64,000 nt of DNA from Alicyclobacillus acidiphilus NBRC 100859 (GCF_001544355.1 NZ_BCQI01000004.1:1-64000), one strand, 5' to 3'. Shown: positions 7,152-17,386, numbered from the stretch's first letter. Numbers and translations are program-made. The notes: a model not told the origin generated them from the letters alone.

Positions 7152-9317
7152 ATGCTGACAGCGCTCACAGACATCGCATTTATTCTGGTGGCTGGCTACG
7201 CATTGCTCTTGTTTGGCCTCGTGGTCTATCGGCGCTATCTGTACATTTCGCTTGGTCGACCTGTCGAGGTGAGCTGGCGAGAAGGGTTAGGGGAATTTTT
7301 CTATCAGCTCTTGGGACAAAAGAAACTGCTCAAAGACAGAAAAAGCGGACTCATGCACATCGTGATGTTCTATGGATTCATCGTGCTGCAATTCGGGGCG
7401 CTCGACCTGATTGTGAAGGGCCTGACAGGCGGGCGCCACATTCCCTATCCGGGCTACCAAGCATTTGGTTTTTGCCAGGAGGCGGTCGCGTCACTCGTGA
7501 TTCTGGCGACGGCGTACGCGACGTATCGTCGTTACATCGAGCGGTTGAAGCGCCTCAAACGAGGCTGGAAGCCGAGCATCGTGCTGTTTCTCATCGCCGG
7601 ACTCATGTTCTGTGTGCTGTTCGATCTCGCCTTTGAACGCGTGTGGCAAGGGCAGCCGGCCTCCGCGTACGCGCCGGTTTCCTCCTGGATTGCGAGTTGG
7701 CTGTCGGGCGTCGGCAGGCAAGGCGCAGAAGTCGGCTTCTATGTCGTCTGGTGGCTTCATCTCCTGATTTTATTGACATTTTTGGTTTACGTTCCGCAAT
7801 CCAAACACTTCCACCTGCTTGTCGCGCCTGTCAACGTGCTCTTGCGCCGCAAGGGTCCGGCCGGCCGGCTCGCGCCAGTCGATCTCGAGGATGAAACCGC
7901 GGAGTCGTTTGGCGTGGGGCAGGTCGAGGACTTTACTCGTAAGCAGCTGTTGGACTTTTACGCGTGCGTCGAGTGCGGCAGATGCACCAATGTCTGTCCT
8001 GCGGCCAATACCGGCAAGGCGTTGTCGCCCATGCATCTGATCACGAAAATGCGAGATCACCTGACCGAAAAGGCGGCTGCGAAGACCGGCACGTCGCCGT
8101 GGCAGCCGGCGTTCGCGTTCGGATCGACAGGCGTCCACGCGCTCGCCGAAGAGGTGCCTGCGGTCGCGTGGAACGACGGCGACGTGACCAACATCGAGGG
8201 CACCTTGGCCTGGCAGAAGGCGACCTGGCACGCCGAAGGCGGGGGGACGGCGACGGACGTCGGACTCATTGGCGGCGTCATCTCCGAAGAGGAGATTTGG
8301 GCGTGCACGACGTGCCGCAACTGCGAAGATCAGTGCCCTGTCGACAATGAACACGTCGACAAAATCGTCGATCTGCGCCGTTACCTCGTGCTGATGGAAG
8401 GGAGCATGCCCCAAGAGGCGCAGCGGGCGATGCAGAACATCGAACGCCAGGGCAATCCGTGGGGCATCAGCCGCGCCGACAGGGCGAAATGGACGCGCGA
8501 CATCGAAGGCGTCCCCGTGCCGACGGTTCACGAAAACCCCGATTTTGACATCCTTCTGTTCGTCGGTTCCATGGGTTCTTACGATCGCCGCAGCCAAAAG
8601 GTGACACGCGCGTTTGTTCAACTGCTTCACGCGGCCGGCGTGAATTTCGCCATCCTCGGCGACGAGGAGAAAGGGTCCGGCGACACGCCGCGCAGGCTGG
8701 GCAATGAAATGCTGTTTCAGGAACTGGCCCGCGACAATATCGAGACGTTCAAAACGTATGGCGTCAAGAAAATCGTCACGGCTTGTCCGCATACGTTCAA
8801 CACGTTCAAGAACGAATATCCGGACTTCGGCATGACCGGCGTGGAGGTGATGCATCACACCGAACTGCTCGACGAACTCGTTCAAGAAGGCAAGCTGCGC
8901 CCTGTACATCCCGTCAAAGCGCGCGTCACGTACCACGATTCGTGCTATCTCGGCCGCTACAACGGGATTTACGACCAGCCCCGGCGCATTCTGCAAGCGA
9001 TTCCAGGCATCGATCTCGTCGAAATGGCGCGCAGCCGCGAAAACGCCATGTGCTGCGGCGCGGGCGGTGGGCGGATGTGGATGGAGGAGAAGGCTGGGAA
9101 GCGGATCAACCTGGCTCGAACCGAGCAGGCGTTGGCCGTCGGCCCAGACATCATCAGCAGCGCCTGTCCATATTGTCTGACGATGATGGAGGACGGCGCC
9201 AAACTGGCTGATCGCGACGACGTCGGGACCAAGGACGTGGCGGAAATTCTCTCCCTGTCCGTATTTGGCAACGCCACTGAGTCCCAACACGAAGAACAGG
9301 AGGTCGTATATCCATGA
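7152..9317 (+). CDS. fadF: Membrane iron-sulfur oxidoreductase of beta-oxidation
   Basis: A 721-aa heterodisulfide-reductase-like protein matching the plan of Bacillus FadF. About five N-terminal TM helices (residues 5-215) carry likely haem or quinone contacts. Two ferredoxin-type 4Fe-4S motifs follow: Cys272/275/278/282 (CVECGRCTNVC) and Cys385/388/391/395 (CTTCRNCEDQC). Two CCG domains lie at the C-terminus, with HDSCYLGR and MCCGAGGGRMW. The likely role is moving ETF electrons to the quinone pool. GGAGGTGA precedes the ATG by 9 bases. The stop overlaps the start of fadN (ATGA), so the two are translationally coupled. Confidence 0.9.
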   Translation: MLTALTDIAFILVAGYALLLFGLVVYRRYLYISLGRPVEVSWREGLGEFFYQLLGQKKLLKDRKSGLMHIVMFYGFIVLQFGALDLIVKGLTGGRHIPYPGYQAFGFCQEAVASLVILATAYATYRRYIERLKRLKRGWKPSIVLFLIAGLMFCVLFDLAFERVWQGQPASAYAPVSSWIASWLSGVGRQGAEVGFYVVWWLHLLILLTFLVYVPQSKHFHLLVAPVNVLLRRKGPAGRLAPVDLEDETAESFGVGQVEDFTRKQLLDFYACVECGRCTNVCPAANTGKALSPMHLITKMRDHLTEKAAAKTGTSPWQPAFAFGSTGVHALAEEVPAVAWNDGDVTNIEGTLAWQKATWHAEGGGTATDVGLIGGVISEEEIWACTTCRNCEDQCPVDNEHVDKIVDLRRYLVLMEGSMPQEAQRAMQNIERQGNPWGISRADRAKWTRDIEGVPVPTVHENPDFDILLFVGSMGSYDRRSQKVTRAFVQLLHAAGVNFAILGDEEKGSGDTPRRLGNEMLFQELARDNIETFKTYGVKKIVTACPHTFNTFKNEYPDFGMTGVEVMHHTELLDELVQEGKLRPVHPVKARVTYHDSCYLGRYNGIYDQPRRILQAIPGIDLVEMARSRENAMCCGAGGGRMWMEEKAGKRINLARTEQALAVGPDIISSACPYCLTMMEDGAKLADRDDVGTKDVAEILSLSVFGNATESQHEEQEVVYP

Positions 9318-11722
9318 GACAAATCCAACGTGCCGCTGTCATCGGTTCCGGCGTGATGGGCGCGAGCATCGCGGCCCATCTGGCCGGGGTCGGCATTCCC
9401 TGTTTGCTGCTCGATCTCGTGCCTGACGCATTGACCCCAGAAGAACAGGCGAAGGGTCTGTCGCTCGAGCACCCGGCGGTTCGCAATCGGCTTGCGACGG
9501 AGGCGGTGAACCGGCTGAAGAAGTTAAGTCCGGCTCCGCTCTACGACGAACGCTTCGCGGAACGCATCACGCCAGGGAACATCGAAGATCACCTCGGACA
9601 GATCGCGACGGTAGACTGGGTGATTGAAGTGATTGTCGAGCGTTTGGAACCGAAGCGGCAGTTGCTCGAACGCATCGAATCCCACTGGCGTCCAGGCATT
9701 ATCGTCAGTTCGAACACCTCCGGCATCTCCATCGAGGAAATGAGCCTAGGACGCAGTGACGCCTTCCGCCAGCATTTTCTCGGAACGCACTTCTTCAACC
9801 CGCCTCGCTACATGAAGCTGCTCGAGGTGATTCCGGGGTCACAAACGTTGCCGGAGATCGTCGAGTACATGGTTGACTTTGGCACGAGGCGGCTCGGCAA
9901 AGGCGTCGTGATCGCAAAGGACACGCCCAATTTTATCGCCAACCGGATCGGCACGTTTGGGCTTCTCGCGACATTCGACGAGATGACGAAGGGCGGCTAC
10001 ACGGTCGAGGAAGTCGACGCCGTCACTGGCCCAGCGCTCGGGCGGCCGAAGAGCGCCACATTCCGCACGCTCGATCTCGTCGGCATCGACACGTTTGTCC
10101 ACGTCGCGGGCAATGTCCGGGAGAAAGTGGAGGACAAGGCCGAGAAGGCGATCTTCGAAGTGCCGGAACCGATCCTCGACATGGTTTCGCGCAACTGGAT
10201 CGGCGAAAAAGCGGGGCAAGGGTTTTATCGGAAAGTGAAAGGCGAGGGTGGAAGCGTCATTCTGGCGCTCGATCTCGAGACGATGGCGTATCGCGAGCAG
10301 CAGCGGCCGACAAGCGCTTCGCTGGAAGCCGCCAAGCAAGCGAAGGGGCCGGCCGCCAAGAGCCGCGCTCTGATTGGCGGGCAGGACCGATACGCGCAGT
10401 TCGCGTGGAACCTCGTGAAGCGGACGCTCGTGTATTCCGCCGAGAAAGTGGGCGAGATCGCGGACTCCATCGAAGCCGTCGATCTCGCGATGAAGTGGGG
10501 ATTCAACTGGGATTTGGGTCCGTTTGAGCTGTGGGATGCCATTGGCCTGCGCAAGTCCGTCGAACGGATGCAGCAGGAGGGACTCGCTGTTCCTGCTTGG
10601 GTGCTCGATTGGCTGGCCGCGGGCCATGAGTCGTTCTACGAGGAGCAGGACGGCAAGGTGTTCATTCCCGTTGGACCAGGCGGATCAGGCACGGAACGCA
10701 AGCAGCTTGTCCCACGGCCGAACGTCGTGGACCTGCGTTCCTACAAGAAGGCTGGCCGCGTCGTGGAGGAAAACACGGGGGCTAGTCTCATCGACCTCGG
10801 CGACGGCGTGGCGTGTCTCGAATTTCATTCGCAGAACAACGCGATTGGCCCCGATATCCTGGCGATGATCGATCGCAGCATCGCCCGGGTGAAGAGCGAC
10901 TTCGCGGGGCTCGTCATCGCCAATCAGGCGCGCAACTTCTGCGTCGGCGCGAACTTGATGCTGATTCTGATGGCTGCCCAGGAAGGCGAATGGGATGAGA
11001 TCGACGAGATGATCCACCTGTTCCAGAACACCATGATGAAGCTCAAGTACGCTGGCATTCCGACTGTCGCCGCACCGCATCGGATGACCTTGGGCGGAGG
11101 CGTCGAGATTTGCCTGGCGGCCGATGTCGTCATGCCGGCCGCCGAGACGTATTTTGGCTTGGTCGAGGTCGGCGTTGGCGTGATTCCGGCTGGCGGCGGC
11201 TGCAAAGAGGCCGTACTGCGCGCCGCGGCGTCGCTGAACGAGGGAGAGGACATCCAACCGAAACTCAATGCGCTGTTTGAGACCATCGGCATGGCGAAGG
11301 TGTCGACGAGCGGGCACCACGCCCTGCGCATGGGCTTGCTCAGGTCCACGGACGAGGTGGTCGTCAACGGAGACTTGCAAATCCACGCGGCAAAAGAGCG
11401 CGTCTTGCGGATGGTCGACGAAGGCTACACGCCGAGGACGAGCGAGGCGAAAGTGGCTGTCGCAGGCGAAGACGGCGCGGCTGTGCTGAAATTGGGTGTG
11501 CGCGGCATGCTGGAGAGCGGTTATATCTCCGATCACGATTTCTTGATTGCGAGCAAACTTGCCAACGCGTTGGCGGGCGGTCAGGTTCCGGCCGGAACGG
11601 TGGTCACGGAACGGTACTTGCTCGAATTGGAGCGCGAAGCGTTCCTCAGCTTGTGCGGAGAGCCGAAGACGCAGGCGCGCATGCAGCACATGTTGTTGAA
11701 GGGCAAACCGCTGCGGAATTGA
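9314..11722 (+). CDS. fadN: 3-hydroxyacyl-CoA dehydrogenase / enoyl-CoA hydratase
   Basis: An 802-aa bifunctional beta-oxidation enzyme of the Bacillus FadN type. The N-terminal Rossmann domain has AVIGSGVMGASIAAHLAGVG (residues 8-27) for NAD, followed by the 3HCDH C-terminal domain. A crotonase-like domain begins near residue 490, with FCVGANLMLI and a GGGVEICLAADVVM oxyanion-hole region. It oxidises 3-hydroxyacyl-CoA and hydrates enoyl-CoA. The ATG overlaps the fadF stop, and fadA follows after 33 bases. Confidence 0.93.
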   Translation: MRQIQRAAVIGSGVMGASIAAHLAGVGIPCLLLDLVPDALTPEEQAKGLSLEHPAVRNRLATEAVNRLKKLSPAPLYDERFAERITPGNIEDHLGQIATVDWVIEVIVERLEPKRQLLERIESHWRPGIIVSSNTSGISIEEMSLGRSDAFRQHFLGTHFFNPPRYMKLLEVIPGSQTLPEIVEYMVDFGTRRLGKGVVIAKDTPNFIANRIGTFGLLATFDEMTKGGYTVEEVDAVTGPALGRPKSATFRTLDLVGIDTFVHVAGNVREKVEDKAEKAIFEVPEPILDMVSRNWIGEKAGQGFYRKVKGEGGSVILALDLETMAYREQQRPTSASLEAAKQAKGPAAKSRALIGGQDRYAQFAWNLVKRTLVYSAEKVGEIADSIEAVDLAMKWGFNWDLGPFELWDAIGLRKSVERMQQEGLAVPAWVLDWLAAGHESFYEEQDGKVFIPVGPGGSGTERKQLVPRPNVVDLRSYKKAGRVVEENTGASLIDLGDGVACLEFHSQNNAIGPDILAMIDRSIARVKSDFAGLVIANQARNFCVGANLMLILMAAQEGEWDEIDEMIHLFQNTMMKLKYAGIPTVAAPHRMTLGGGVEICLAADVVMPAAETYFGLVEVGVGVIPAGGGCKEAVLRAAASLNEGEDIQPKLNALFETIGMAKVSTSGHHALRMGLLRSTDEVVVNGDLQIHAAKERVLRMVDEGYTPRTSEAKVAVAGEDGAAVLKLGVRGMLESGYISDHDFLIASKLANALAGGQVPAGTVVTERYLLELEREAFLSLCGEPKTQARMQHMLLKGKPLRN

Positions 11723-11755
11723 GGATGTCGTGACCAGTCAGACGAGGAGAGGGGA

Positions 11756-12958
11756 ATGGATATGCGAGAAGCCGTGATTGTGTCCATTGCGCGAACGCCC
11801 GTTGGGAGAGCGAAGCGAGGCAGCCTGGCGCAGACGCGCGCGGAGGACTTGGGAAGAGTTGTGCTGGATGCCGTGATCGAGCGAGCGCCTGGCCTGAACA
11901 AGGCGGACGTCGAAGATATCATCATCGGCTGCGCGATGCCGGAGGGTGAACAGGGGTTGAATGTTGCGCGGATCATGTCCCTGTACGCAGGGTACCCGGA
12001 GACGGTGCCCGCGCTGACCATCAATCGGTTCTGTTCGTCGGGTTTGCAGGCCATTGCGTTTGCCGCGGAGCGCGTCATGCTGGGGCATGCGGACGTCGTG
12101 ATCGGCGGCGGTGTGGAGAGCATGAGCCACGTGCCGATGACAGGACACAAACCGTCACCGCACCCGCGCATTGTCGACGAGATGCCTGACGTATATATCG
12201 GCATGGGGCACACGGCCGAAAACGTCGCGGAACGGTTCGGAATCACGCGTGAGATGCAGGACGAATTCGCCGCGCGCAGCCATCGGCGGGCGCATGCCGC
12301 ACAGGTGGCAGGCCGCTTTGCGGATGAGATTGTGCCCGTGGACACGACGATTCGGGGCGTTGGCGACGATGGGCGCGTTTGGTCCAAACCGATCCACTTC
12401 GCAGAGGACGAAGGCATCCGACCGGACACGACGCCGGAAGTGCTGGCGACACTGCGGCCCGCTTTCAAACTCGGGGGCACCGTGACAGCCGGGAACGCGT
12501 CGCAGATGAGCGATGGCGCGGCCGCCGCTGTCGTGATGAGCCGCGAGAGAGCACAGACGCTCGGGCTGGAACCGCTCGCGACGTTTCGCAGCTTCGCCGT
12601 CGCTGGTGTCGATCCCGCCATCATGGGCGTCGGCCCGGTGGAAGCGATACCGAAGGCGTTGCGGTTGGCGGGAGTCCGCTTGCAAGATGTCGATCTGTTT
12701 GAACTGAACGAGGCGTTCGCGTCGCAATGCTTGCACATTGTCCGCGCGCTCGAACTGGACGAAGAGAAAGTCAATGTCAATGGAGGCGCGATCGCCCTTG
12801 GGCACCCGCTCGGTTGCAGCGGCGCCAAACTGACCGCCACGCTGGTCCACGAACTGCGGCGCCGGGGCGGGGGCATCGGTGTCGTATCGATGTGCATCGG
12901 CGGGGGTATGGGGGCGGCTGGTGTTCTGGAAGTCCATGCGCCAAAGGTGAAGCAATAG
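11756..12958 (+). CDS. fadA: Acetyl-CoA acyltransferase (3-ketoacyl-CoA thiolase)
   Basis: A 400-aa thiolase that cleaves 3-ketoacyl-CoA to acetyl-CoA and a shortened acyl-CoA. The nucleophile is Cys93 in [16 protein letters not shown]. The catalytic His350 lies in [16 protein letters not shown], and Cys380 in [14 protein letters not shown]. Length and motifs are complete. The ATG at 11756 follows GAGGAG by 6 bases. It is the third gene of the fad operon, partner of FadN. Confidence 0.95.
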   Translation: MDMREAVIVSIARTPVGRAKRGSLAQTRAEDLGRVVLDAVIERAPGLNKADVEDIIIGCAMPEGEQGLNVARIMSLYAGYPETVPALTINRFCSSGLQAIAFAAERVMLGHADVVIGGGVESMSHVPMTGHKPSPHPRIVDEMPDVYIGMGHTAENVAERFGITREMQDEFAARSHRRAHAAQVAGRFADEIVPVDTTIRGVGDDGRVWSKPIHFAEDEGIRPDTTPEVLATLRPAFKLGGTVTAGNASQMSDGAAAAVVMSRERAQTLGLEPLATFRSFAVAGVDPAIMGVGPVEAIPKALRLAGVRLQDVDLFELNEAFASQCLHIVRALELDEEKVNVNGGAIALGHPLGCSGAKLTATLVHELRRRGGGIGVVSMCIGGGMGAAGVLEVHAPKVKQ

Positions 12959-12996
12959 ACGGAATATCCGAGGAAGCTAAGGAGCGTGAATGAAGT

Positions 12997-14775
12997 ATGG
13001 CGGAAAAAACGTTGGTCAAGGGTGGCAGTTTCGTACTGGAGGACAACGATTGGGAATCGATGGTGACGCCGGAGACGTTCAGCGAAGAGCAGCGGATGAT
13101 TGCGGAAACGACCGAGAGTTTCGTCGAAGGCGAAGTGCTTCCGCACGATGAAGAGATCGAGAAATTGAATTACGACTTGACGGTGCGTTTGTTGCGCAAG
13201 GCCGGGGAACTCGGTTTGTTGAGCGCCGAAATTCCGGAAGCGTACGGCGGTTTGGGTCTGGATAAAGTGAGTTCAACCCTGATCAACGAGCGCCTGTCGA
13301 AAGCGTCGTCGTTCGGGCTGTCACTTGGGGCGCATGTCGGCATCGGGACGTTGCCTATCGTCTACTTCGGCAACCAGCAGCAGAAGGAGAAGTACTTGCC
13401 GGCTTTGGCGACCGGCGAGAAAATCGCGGCGTACTGTTTGACGGAGCCCACGTCGGGATCGGACGCGCTTGGCGCGAGAACGACTGCGAAATTGAGTGAA
13501 GACGGGCGCCACTATATTTTGAACGGCACCAAGCAATTCATCACCAACGCCGGATTCGCGGACGTGTTCATCGTCTACGCGAAAGTGGACGGCAAGGACT
13601 TCAGCACATTCATCGTCGAACGCACGATGGAAGGCGTGAGCGTCGGCCCGGAGGAAAAGAAGATGGGCATCAAGGGCTCGTCGACGCGCCCGCTGATTTT
13701 GGAAGACGTTCACGTGCCAGTGGAAAATCTGCTGTGGGAAGTGGGCAAGGGACACCTCATCGCGTTCAACATTCTCAATATCGGCCGCTTCAAGTTGGCC
13801 GCCGGCTGTGTTGGCGCGTGCAAAGACGCGATTGCGCTGGCTTCGCATTATGCCAACGAACGTTCGCAGTTCGGGCAGAAGATCTCCTCGTTTCCCCTCA
13901 TCGGCCAAAAACTCGCGCAGATGGCCGTTCGCACGTACGCGCTGGAGAGCATGGTCTACCGTACCGCAGGGTTGATTGACGGCGCGCTCGAAGGCATCGA
14001 TCACGCCAGCCCCGACGCGGGCCAACAGTCCGCGAAGGCCATCGCCGAATACGCCATCGAATGCTCCATCAACAAAGTCTTTGCCTCGGAGGCGCTCGGC
14101 TTCGTCGTCGACGAAGGGGTGCAAATCCACGGCGGCTACGGATTTATCCAAGACTACAAGATCGAACGTATGTACCGCGACGCGCGAATCAATCGGATCT
14201 TTGAGGGAACGAACGAAATCAACCGCCTTCTGATTCCGGGTACGTTGCTCCGCCGCGGCATGAAGGGCGACTTGCCGCTCCTGCAAAAGGCGCAGGCTTT
14301 GCAGGCGGAGTTGCTGCAGTTGATGCCTTCATCGCCGTCGGGCGAACCGCTTGACGAAGAAACCACCCTGCTTGCCAACGCGAAGAAAATCTTCCTCATG
14401 GTCGGTGGGCTGGCGGTGCAGAAGTACCAAACCAAGATCGAGGCCCAACAGGAGGTGCTGAGTCACCTTGCGGACATGATGATCCTCGTCTACGCGATGG
14501 AGAGCGCGCTCTTGCGGGCGAAACGGAAATTGGCGGTCGACGGCGAAGCGTCTGCCACCCTCGCGATGCAGATGGCGCAGGTGTTTGTGCACGAGTCGTT
14601 TGCGAAGATCGAATCGTTGGCCAAAGAAGTGTTGGCCTACGTCGAAGCTGGGGATATGCTCCGGATGCAGTTGAGCGTGTTGAAAAAACTGTGCCGGCGT
14701 TCCGAACTGAACTCGATTGGGCTTGAACGGGAAATCGCGAAGGCCATCGTCGCACAAGAACAGTTTGTTTGCTAA
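12997..14775 (+). CDS. fadE: Acyl-CoA dehydrogenase
   Basis: A 592-aa flavoprotein for the first step of beta-oxidation. The core dehydrogenase (about residues 30-410) has the FAD/substrate motif YCLTEPTSGSDALGARTTA, the RSQFGQKISSF motif and the C-terminal IHGGYGFIQDYKIERMYRDARINRIFEGTNEINRLLI signature. A roughly 180-residue helical extension is typical of the FadE/VLCAD-like family. AAGGAG lies upstream of the ATG. Its electrons should pass to EtfBA. The stop slightly overlaps the longest possible reading of the next gene. Confidence 0.95.
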   Translation: MAEKTLVKGGSFVLEDNDWESMVTPETFSEEQRMIAETTESFVEGEVLPHDEEIEKLNYDLTVRLLRKAGELGLLSAEIPEAYGGLGLDKVSSTLINERLSKASSFGLSLGAHVGIGTLPIVYFGNQQQKEKYLPALATGEKIAAYCLTEPTSGSDALGARTTAKLSEDGRHYILNGTKQFITNAGFADVFIVYAKVDGKDFSTFIVERTMEGVSVGPEEKKMGIKGSSTRPLILEDVHVPVENLLWEVGKGHLIAFNILNIGRFKLAAGCVGACKDAIALASHYANERSQFGQKISSFPLIGQKLAQMAVRTYALESMVYRTAGLIDGALEGIDHASPDAGQQSAKAIAEYAIECSINKVFASEALGFVVDEGVQIHGGYGFIQDYKIERMYRDARINRIFEGTNEINRLLIPGTLLRRGMKGDLPLLQKAQALQAELLQLMPSSPSGEPLDEETTLLANAKKIFLMVGGLAVQKYQTKIEAQQEVLSHLADMMILVYAMESALLRAKRKLAVDGEASATLAMQMAQVFVHESFAKIESLAKEVLAYVEAGDMLRMQLSVLKKLCRRSELNSIGLEREIAKAIVAQEQFVC

Positions 14776-14804
14776 TCCACGACCAGACGAAGGGTGGTCA
14801 GCTT

Positions 14805-16466
14805 ATGGAAAAACCGTGGCTTGCACATTACCCCGACGAAGTGCCGGCGACGTACGATTACCCGAAGCAGAATCTCGCGTCGTTCTTGCTTGATTCTGCC
14901 GAGGCGTATCCGAACAATCCGGCCATCTGGTTCTATGGCAAAACCATGACCTATCGCCAGCTTCGCGACAGCAGCATTCACTTCGCCAACGCGTTGCGCG
15001 CGCTTCCCCTCAATCAAGGGGAGCGCGTGGCAATCATGCTGCCGAACTGTCCGCAGGCCGTGATTGCATACTTTGGCGCCTTGCTGGCAGGCATGGTTGT
15101 GGTACAGCACAATCCGATGTACAAACCTCGCGAATTGAAGCATCAACTCAACGATTGCGGGGCCAAGGTGCTCGTCGCGCTCGACATCCTGTTTCCGGTG
15201 GTTGAACAAGTTTGGAAAGAGACCGATGTGCGTGACGTGATTGTCACGTCGATCCGCGATTACCTGCCCGTTGTCAAGTCGTGGCTGTATCCTATCAAGG
15301 CGAGACGGGAAGGGCAGAACGTTCGCGTTGCCTATACTGATCACGTTCGGCCCTGGCGCGAGTTTTTGAAGCACGCGGCCGACACTTTGCCGGATGTCCA
15401 AGTCGATCCAGAGACAGACATCGCCCTGATCCAGTACACGGGCGGCACCACAGGGACGCCGAAAGGCGCCATGTTGACGCACATGAATCTGGTCTCCAAC
15501 ACGATTCAAAGCGCCCTGTGGTCATACAGTCTCAAGACGGGCGAGGCACGCTATCTCGCGGCGCTTCCGTTTTTTCACGTATTTGGTCTGACGGTTGCGA
15601 TGAATCAGGCAGTGTATCGTGCAGGCATGATGATTCTCGTTCCCAAGTTCCACACCGAAGAAATCCTTCAGCTCATCCACCGTTTCCGACCGTCCGCGTT
15701 TCCCGGCACGCCGACGATGTACATCGCCATCTTAAACCACGCCAAGCTGTCGTCGTACGATTTGTCCTCCATCGAAGTGTGCGTGAGCGGCGCAGCGCCG
15801 TTGCCGCATGAAGTGCAAACGAAGTTCGAGGAACTGACCAAGGGCCGCATCATTGAAGGCTATGGGCTGACGGAGGCTTCGCCAATCACGCATTCCAATA
15901 ATTTTTGGGGCTTGCGCAAACCTGGCTCTATCGGCATCCCGTTTCCGGACACGGAAGCCCGTGTCGTCGATCCCGACGGTAACGACGTCCCCATCGGCGA
16001 GATCGGAGAACTCGTCATCCGCGGTCCGCAGGTGATGCAAGGGTACTGGAACAAGCCGGCTGAAAGCGCTTCCGCTTTGCGCGACGGATGGCTCTACACG
16101 GGTGACATGGCGAAAATGGACGAAGACGGATTTTTCTATATCATGGATCGCAAGAAAGATGTGATCATCGCCGGCGGGTTCAACATATATCCGCGCGAAG
16201 TGGAAGAAGTGTTGTACGAACACAGAGCCGTCGAGGAAGTCGCGGTCGTCGGCGTTCCGGACGACTATCGGGGAGAGACGGTGAAGGCATTTATCAGGAC
16301 GAAGCCTGGTATGCACGTCAGCGTTGAGGAACTGAACCAGTGGTGCCGCGCAAATCTGGCGGCCTACAAGGTGCCGCGGGAATTCGAGTTCCTCGACGAA
16401 TTGCCGAAGTCCGCAGTTGGCAAAATCTTGCGGCATGAACTCGCCAACCGAAAAAAGAACGCTTAG
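14805..16466 (+). CDS. lcfA: Long-chain fatty acid-CoA ligase
   Basis: A 553-aa AMP-forming acyl-CoA synthetase that activates fatty acids for beta-oxidation. It has YTGGTTGTPKGAMLTH (P-loop A3), GYGLTEASPITH (A5), DGWLYTGDMAKMDEDGFFYIMDRKKDVIIAGGFNIYPREVEE (A7-A8) and PKSAVGKILRHEL with the catalytic Lys (A10). The ATG at 14805 is preferred: AGGGTGG lies upstream and it gives the usual N-terminus; the in-frame ATG at 14769 overlaps fadE. It is the fifth gene of the FadR-controlled unit. Confidence 0.92.
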   Translation: MEKPWLAHYPDEVPATYDYPKQNLASFLLDSAEAYPNNPAIWFYGKTMTYRQLRDSSIHFANALRALPLNQGERVAIMLPNCPQAVIAYFGALLAGMVVVQHNPMYKPRELKHQLNDCGAKVLVALDILFPVVEQVWKETDVRDVIVTSIRDYLPVVKSWLYPIKARREGQNVRVAYTDHVRPWREFLKHAADTLPDVQVDPETDIALIQYTGGTTGTPKGAMLTHMNLVSNTIQSALWSYSLKTGEARYLAALPFFHVFGLTVAMNQAVYRAGMMILVPKFHTEEILQLIHRFRPSAFPGTPTMYIAILNHAKLSSYDLSSIEVCVSGAAPLPHEVQTKFEELTKGRIIEGYGLTEASPITHSNNFWGLRKPGSIGIPFPDTEARVVDPDGNDVPIGEIGELVIRGPQVMQGYWNKPAESASALRDGWLYTGDMAKMDEDGFFYIMDRKKDVIIAGGFNIYPREVEEVLYEHRAVEEVAVVGVPDDYRGETVKAFIRTKPGMHVSVEELNQWCRANLAAYKVPREFEFLDELPKSAVGKILRHELANRKKNA

Positions 16467-16476
16467 GAGGTCCATT

Positions 16477-16914
16477 ATGACATCGGGATCGAACCGTCTG
16501 GAGGCAGCAGACTACAAAAGGATGGAGGAGCAGGCGAGAGACACGTTCTGGGGGTATCTCGGTGTGGAACTCGTCGAGTTGACAGACGAGTCGGTCGTCG
16601 CCGAACTCGATGTGGTGCGACACCACCTGAATATGGCCGGTTTGCTCCACGGCGGCGTCTCGACATCGCTGCTCGATTCAATCATGGGCTTACTGGTGAT
16701 GTATAAGCGTCCCGGAGAGACCGTGCTGACGACCAACCTGAATGTTCATTTCACGGCGCCGGTGTCCTCGGGGCGGATTCGGGCGATCGCGAACCTGATT
16801 CACGAGGGGGCGCGATCGTACACGGCCGAAGGCCGCGTTTTCGACGAGGCGGGGAACCTTTGCACATTTGCGTCTGGTACGTTTCGCGTGGTCGGCCGTC
16901 GGAACGACGGTTGA
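16477..16914 (+). CDS. PaaI-family hotdog thioesterase
   Basis: A 145-aa hotdog-fold acyl-CoA thioesterase. The segment LNMAGLLHGGVSTSLLDSIMGLL carries the HGG and catalytic acidic residue of the PaaI family, with later strands TNLNVHFTAPVSSGRI and AEGRVFDEAGNLCTFASGTFRVV. AGGAGG lies 7 bases before the ATG at 16477; the ORF could extend back to 16417 but would overlap the ligase. Only 10 bases separate it from the ligase, so it is probably the last gene of the fad operon, releasing stalled acyl-CoA. Confidence 0.85.
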   Translation: MTSGSNRLEAADYKRMEEQARDTFWGYLGVELVELTDESVVAELDVVRHHLNMAGLLHGGVSTSLLDSIMGLLVMYKRPGETVLTTNLNVHFTAPVSSGRIRAIANLIHEGARSYTAEGRVFDEAGNLCTFASGTFRVVGRRNDG

Positions 16915-16962
16915 GCGACGGCTGAACGGTGGTTGCCCATATGCGCCGGGCTTCTCCTCTGT

Positions 16963-17054
16963 ATCGGCGGATTGAACGGAGCGGGATCGGCGGATTGAAC
17001 GGAGCGGGATCGGCGGATCGAATGGAGCGGGATCGGCGGATCGAATGGAGCGGG
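16963..17054. repeat. Four 23-bp tandem repeats
   Basis: Four head-to-tail 23-bp units begin at 16963, 16986, 17009 and 17032. Units 1-2 are identical (ATCGGCGGATTGAACGGAGC plus GGG), and units 3-4 are identical to each other, differing from 1-2 by two C/T changes. The period is not a multiple of three and no ORF looks real here, so it is intergenic. Pairwise identity suggests a two-step duplication. Confidence 0.9.
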
Positions 17055-17055
17055 G

Positions 17056-17246
17056 CGAATAAGCGGCCGTCGGCCGCTTATTCGAACGAACACAGATAGA
17101 ATGGGAAAATAAGCGGCGGACGGCCGCTTATTTGTCCGAAATCGGGCGGATCGCGGCGCGTGGCAGCGATTTAAGCAGCCCAGGGCCGCTTATTCCCCGC
17201 AGATCAGACGATTCGACACAAATAAGCGGCTGTCGGCCGCTTATTT
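17056..17246. repeat. Cluster of four palindromic repeats, REP-like
   Basis: Four copies of a palindrome with arms like AATAAGCGGC/GCCGCTTATT lie at 17056-17084 (14-bp perfect arms), 17107-17133 (11-bp arms, 5-base loop), 17170-17194 (imperfect) and 17220-17246 (11-bp arms, 5-base loop). Start-to-start spacing is about 51, 63 and 50 bp. They sit between the end of the fad operon and the Opu promoter. They could be REP-type elements, protein-binding sites or mRNA-stabilising hairpins. Confidence 0.85.
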
Positions 17247-17386
17247 GCTTCCGCCCTGCGCGGAGGTTCGGCCCATCAACCCTGCGCAGGTTGGGGGCGC
17301 TTTGGCCGACGGGATCGACGTTCGGCCTCGGGAATCCGCGCTCAGGAGCCCGATTGAAACGGGAAATACAATTAACTCTTCTGAAT

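Noticed and set aside
7770-9290. 506-codon minus-strand ORF opposite fadF
   Set aside because: It is the antisense shadow of fadF, with no family motif or ribosome site.
11581-13146. 521-codon minus-strand ORF opposite fadA
   Set aside because: Low-complexity Ser/Pro/Ala shadow of the thiolase gene.
17056-17246. CRISPR array
   Set aside because: Repeats diverge, spacers are of uneven length (about 22, 36 and 25 bases) and no cas genes are present; the units are palindromic intergenic repeats.
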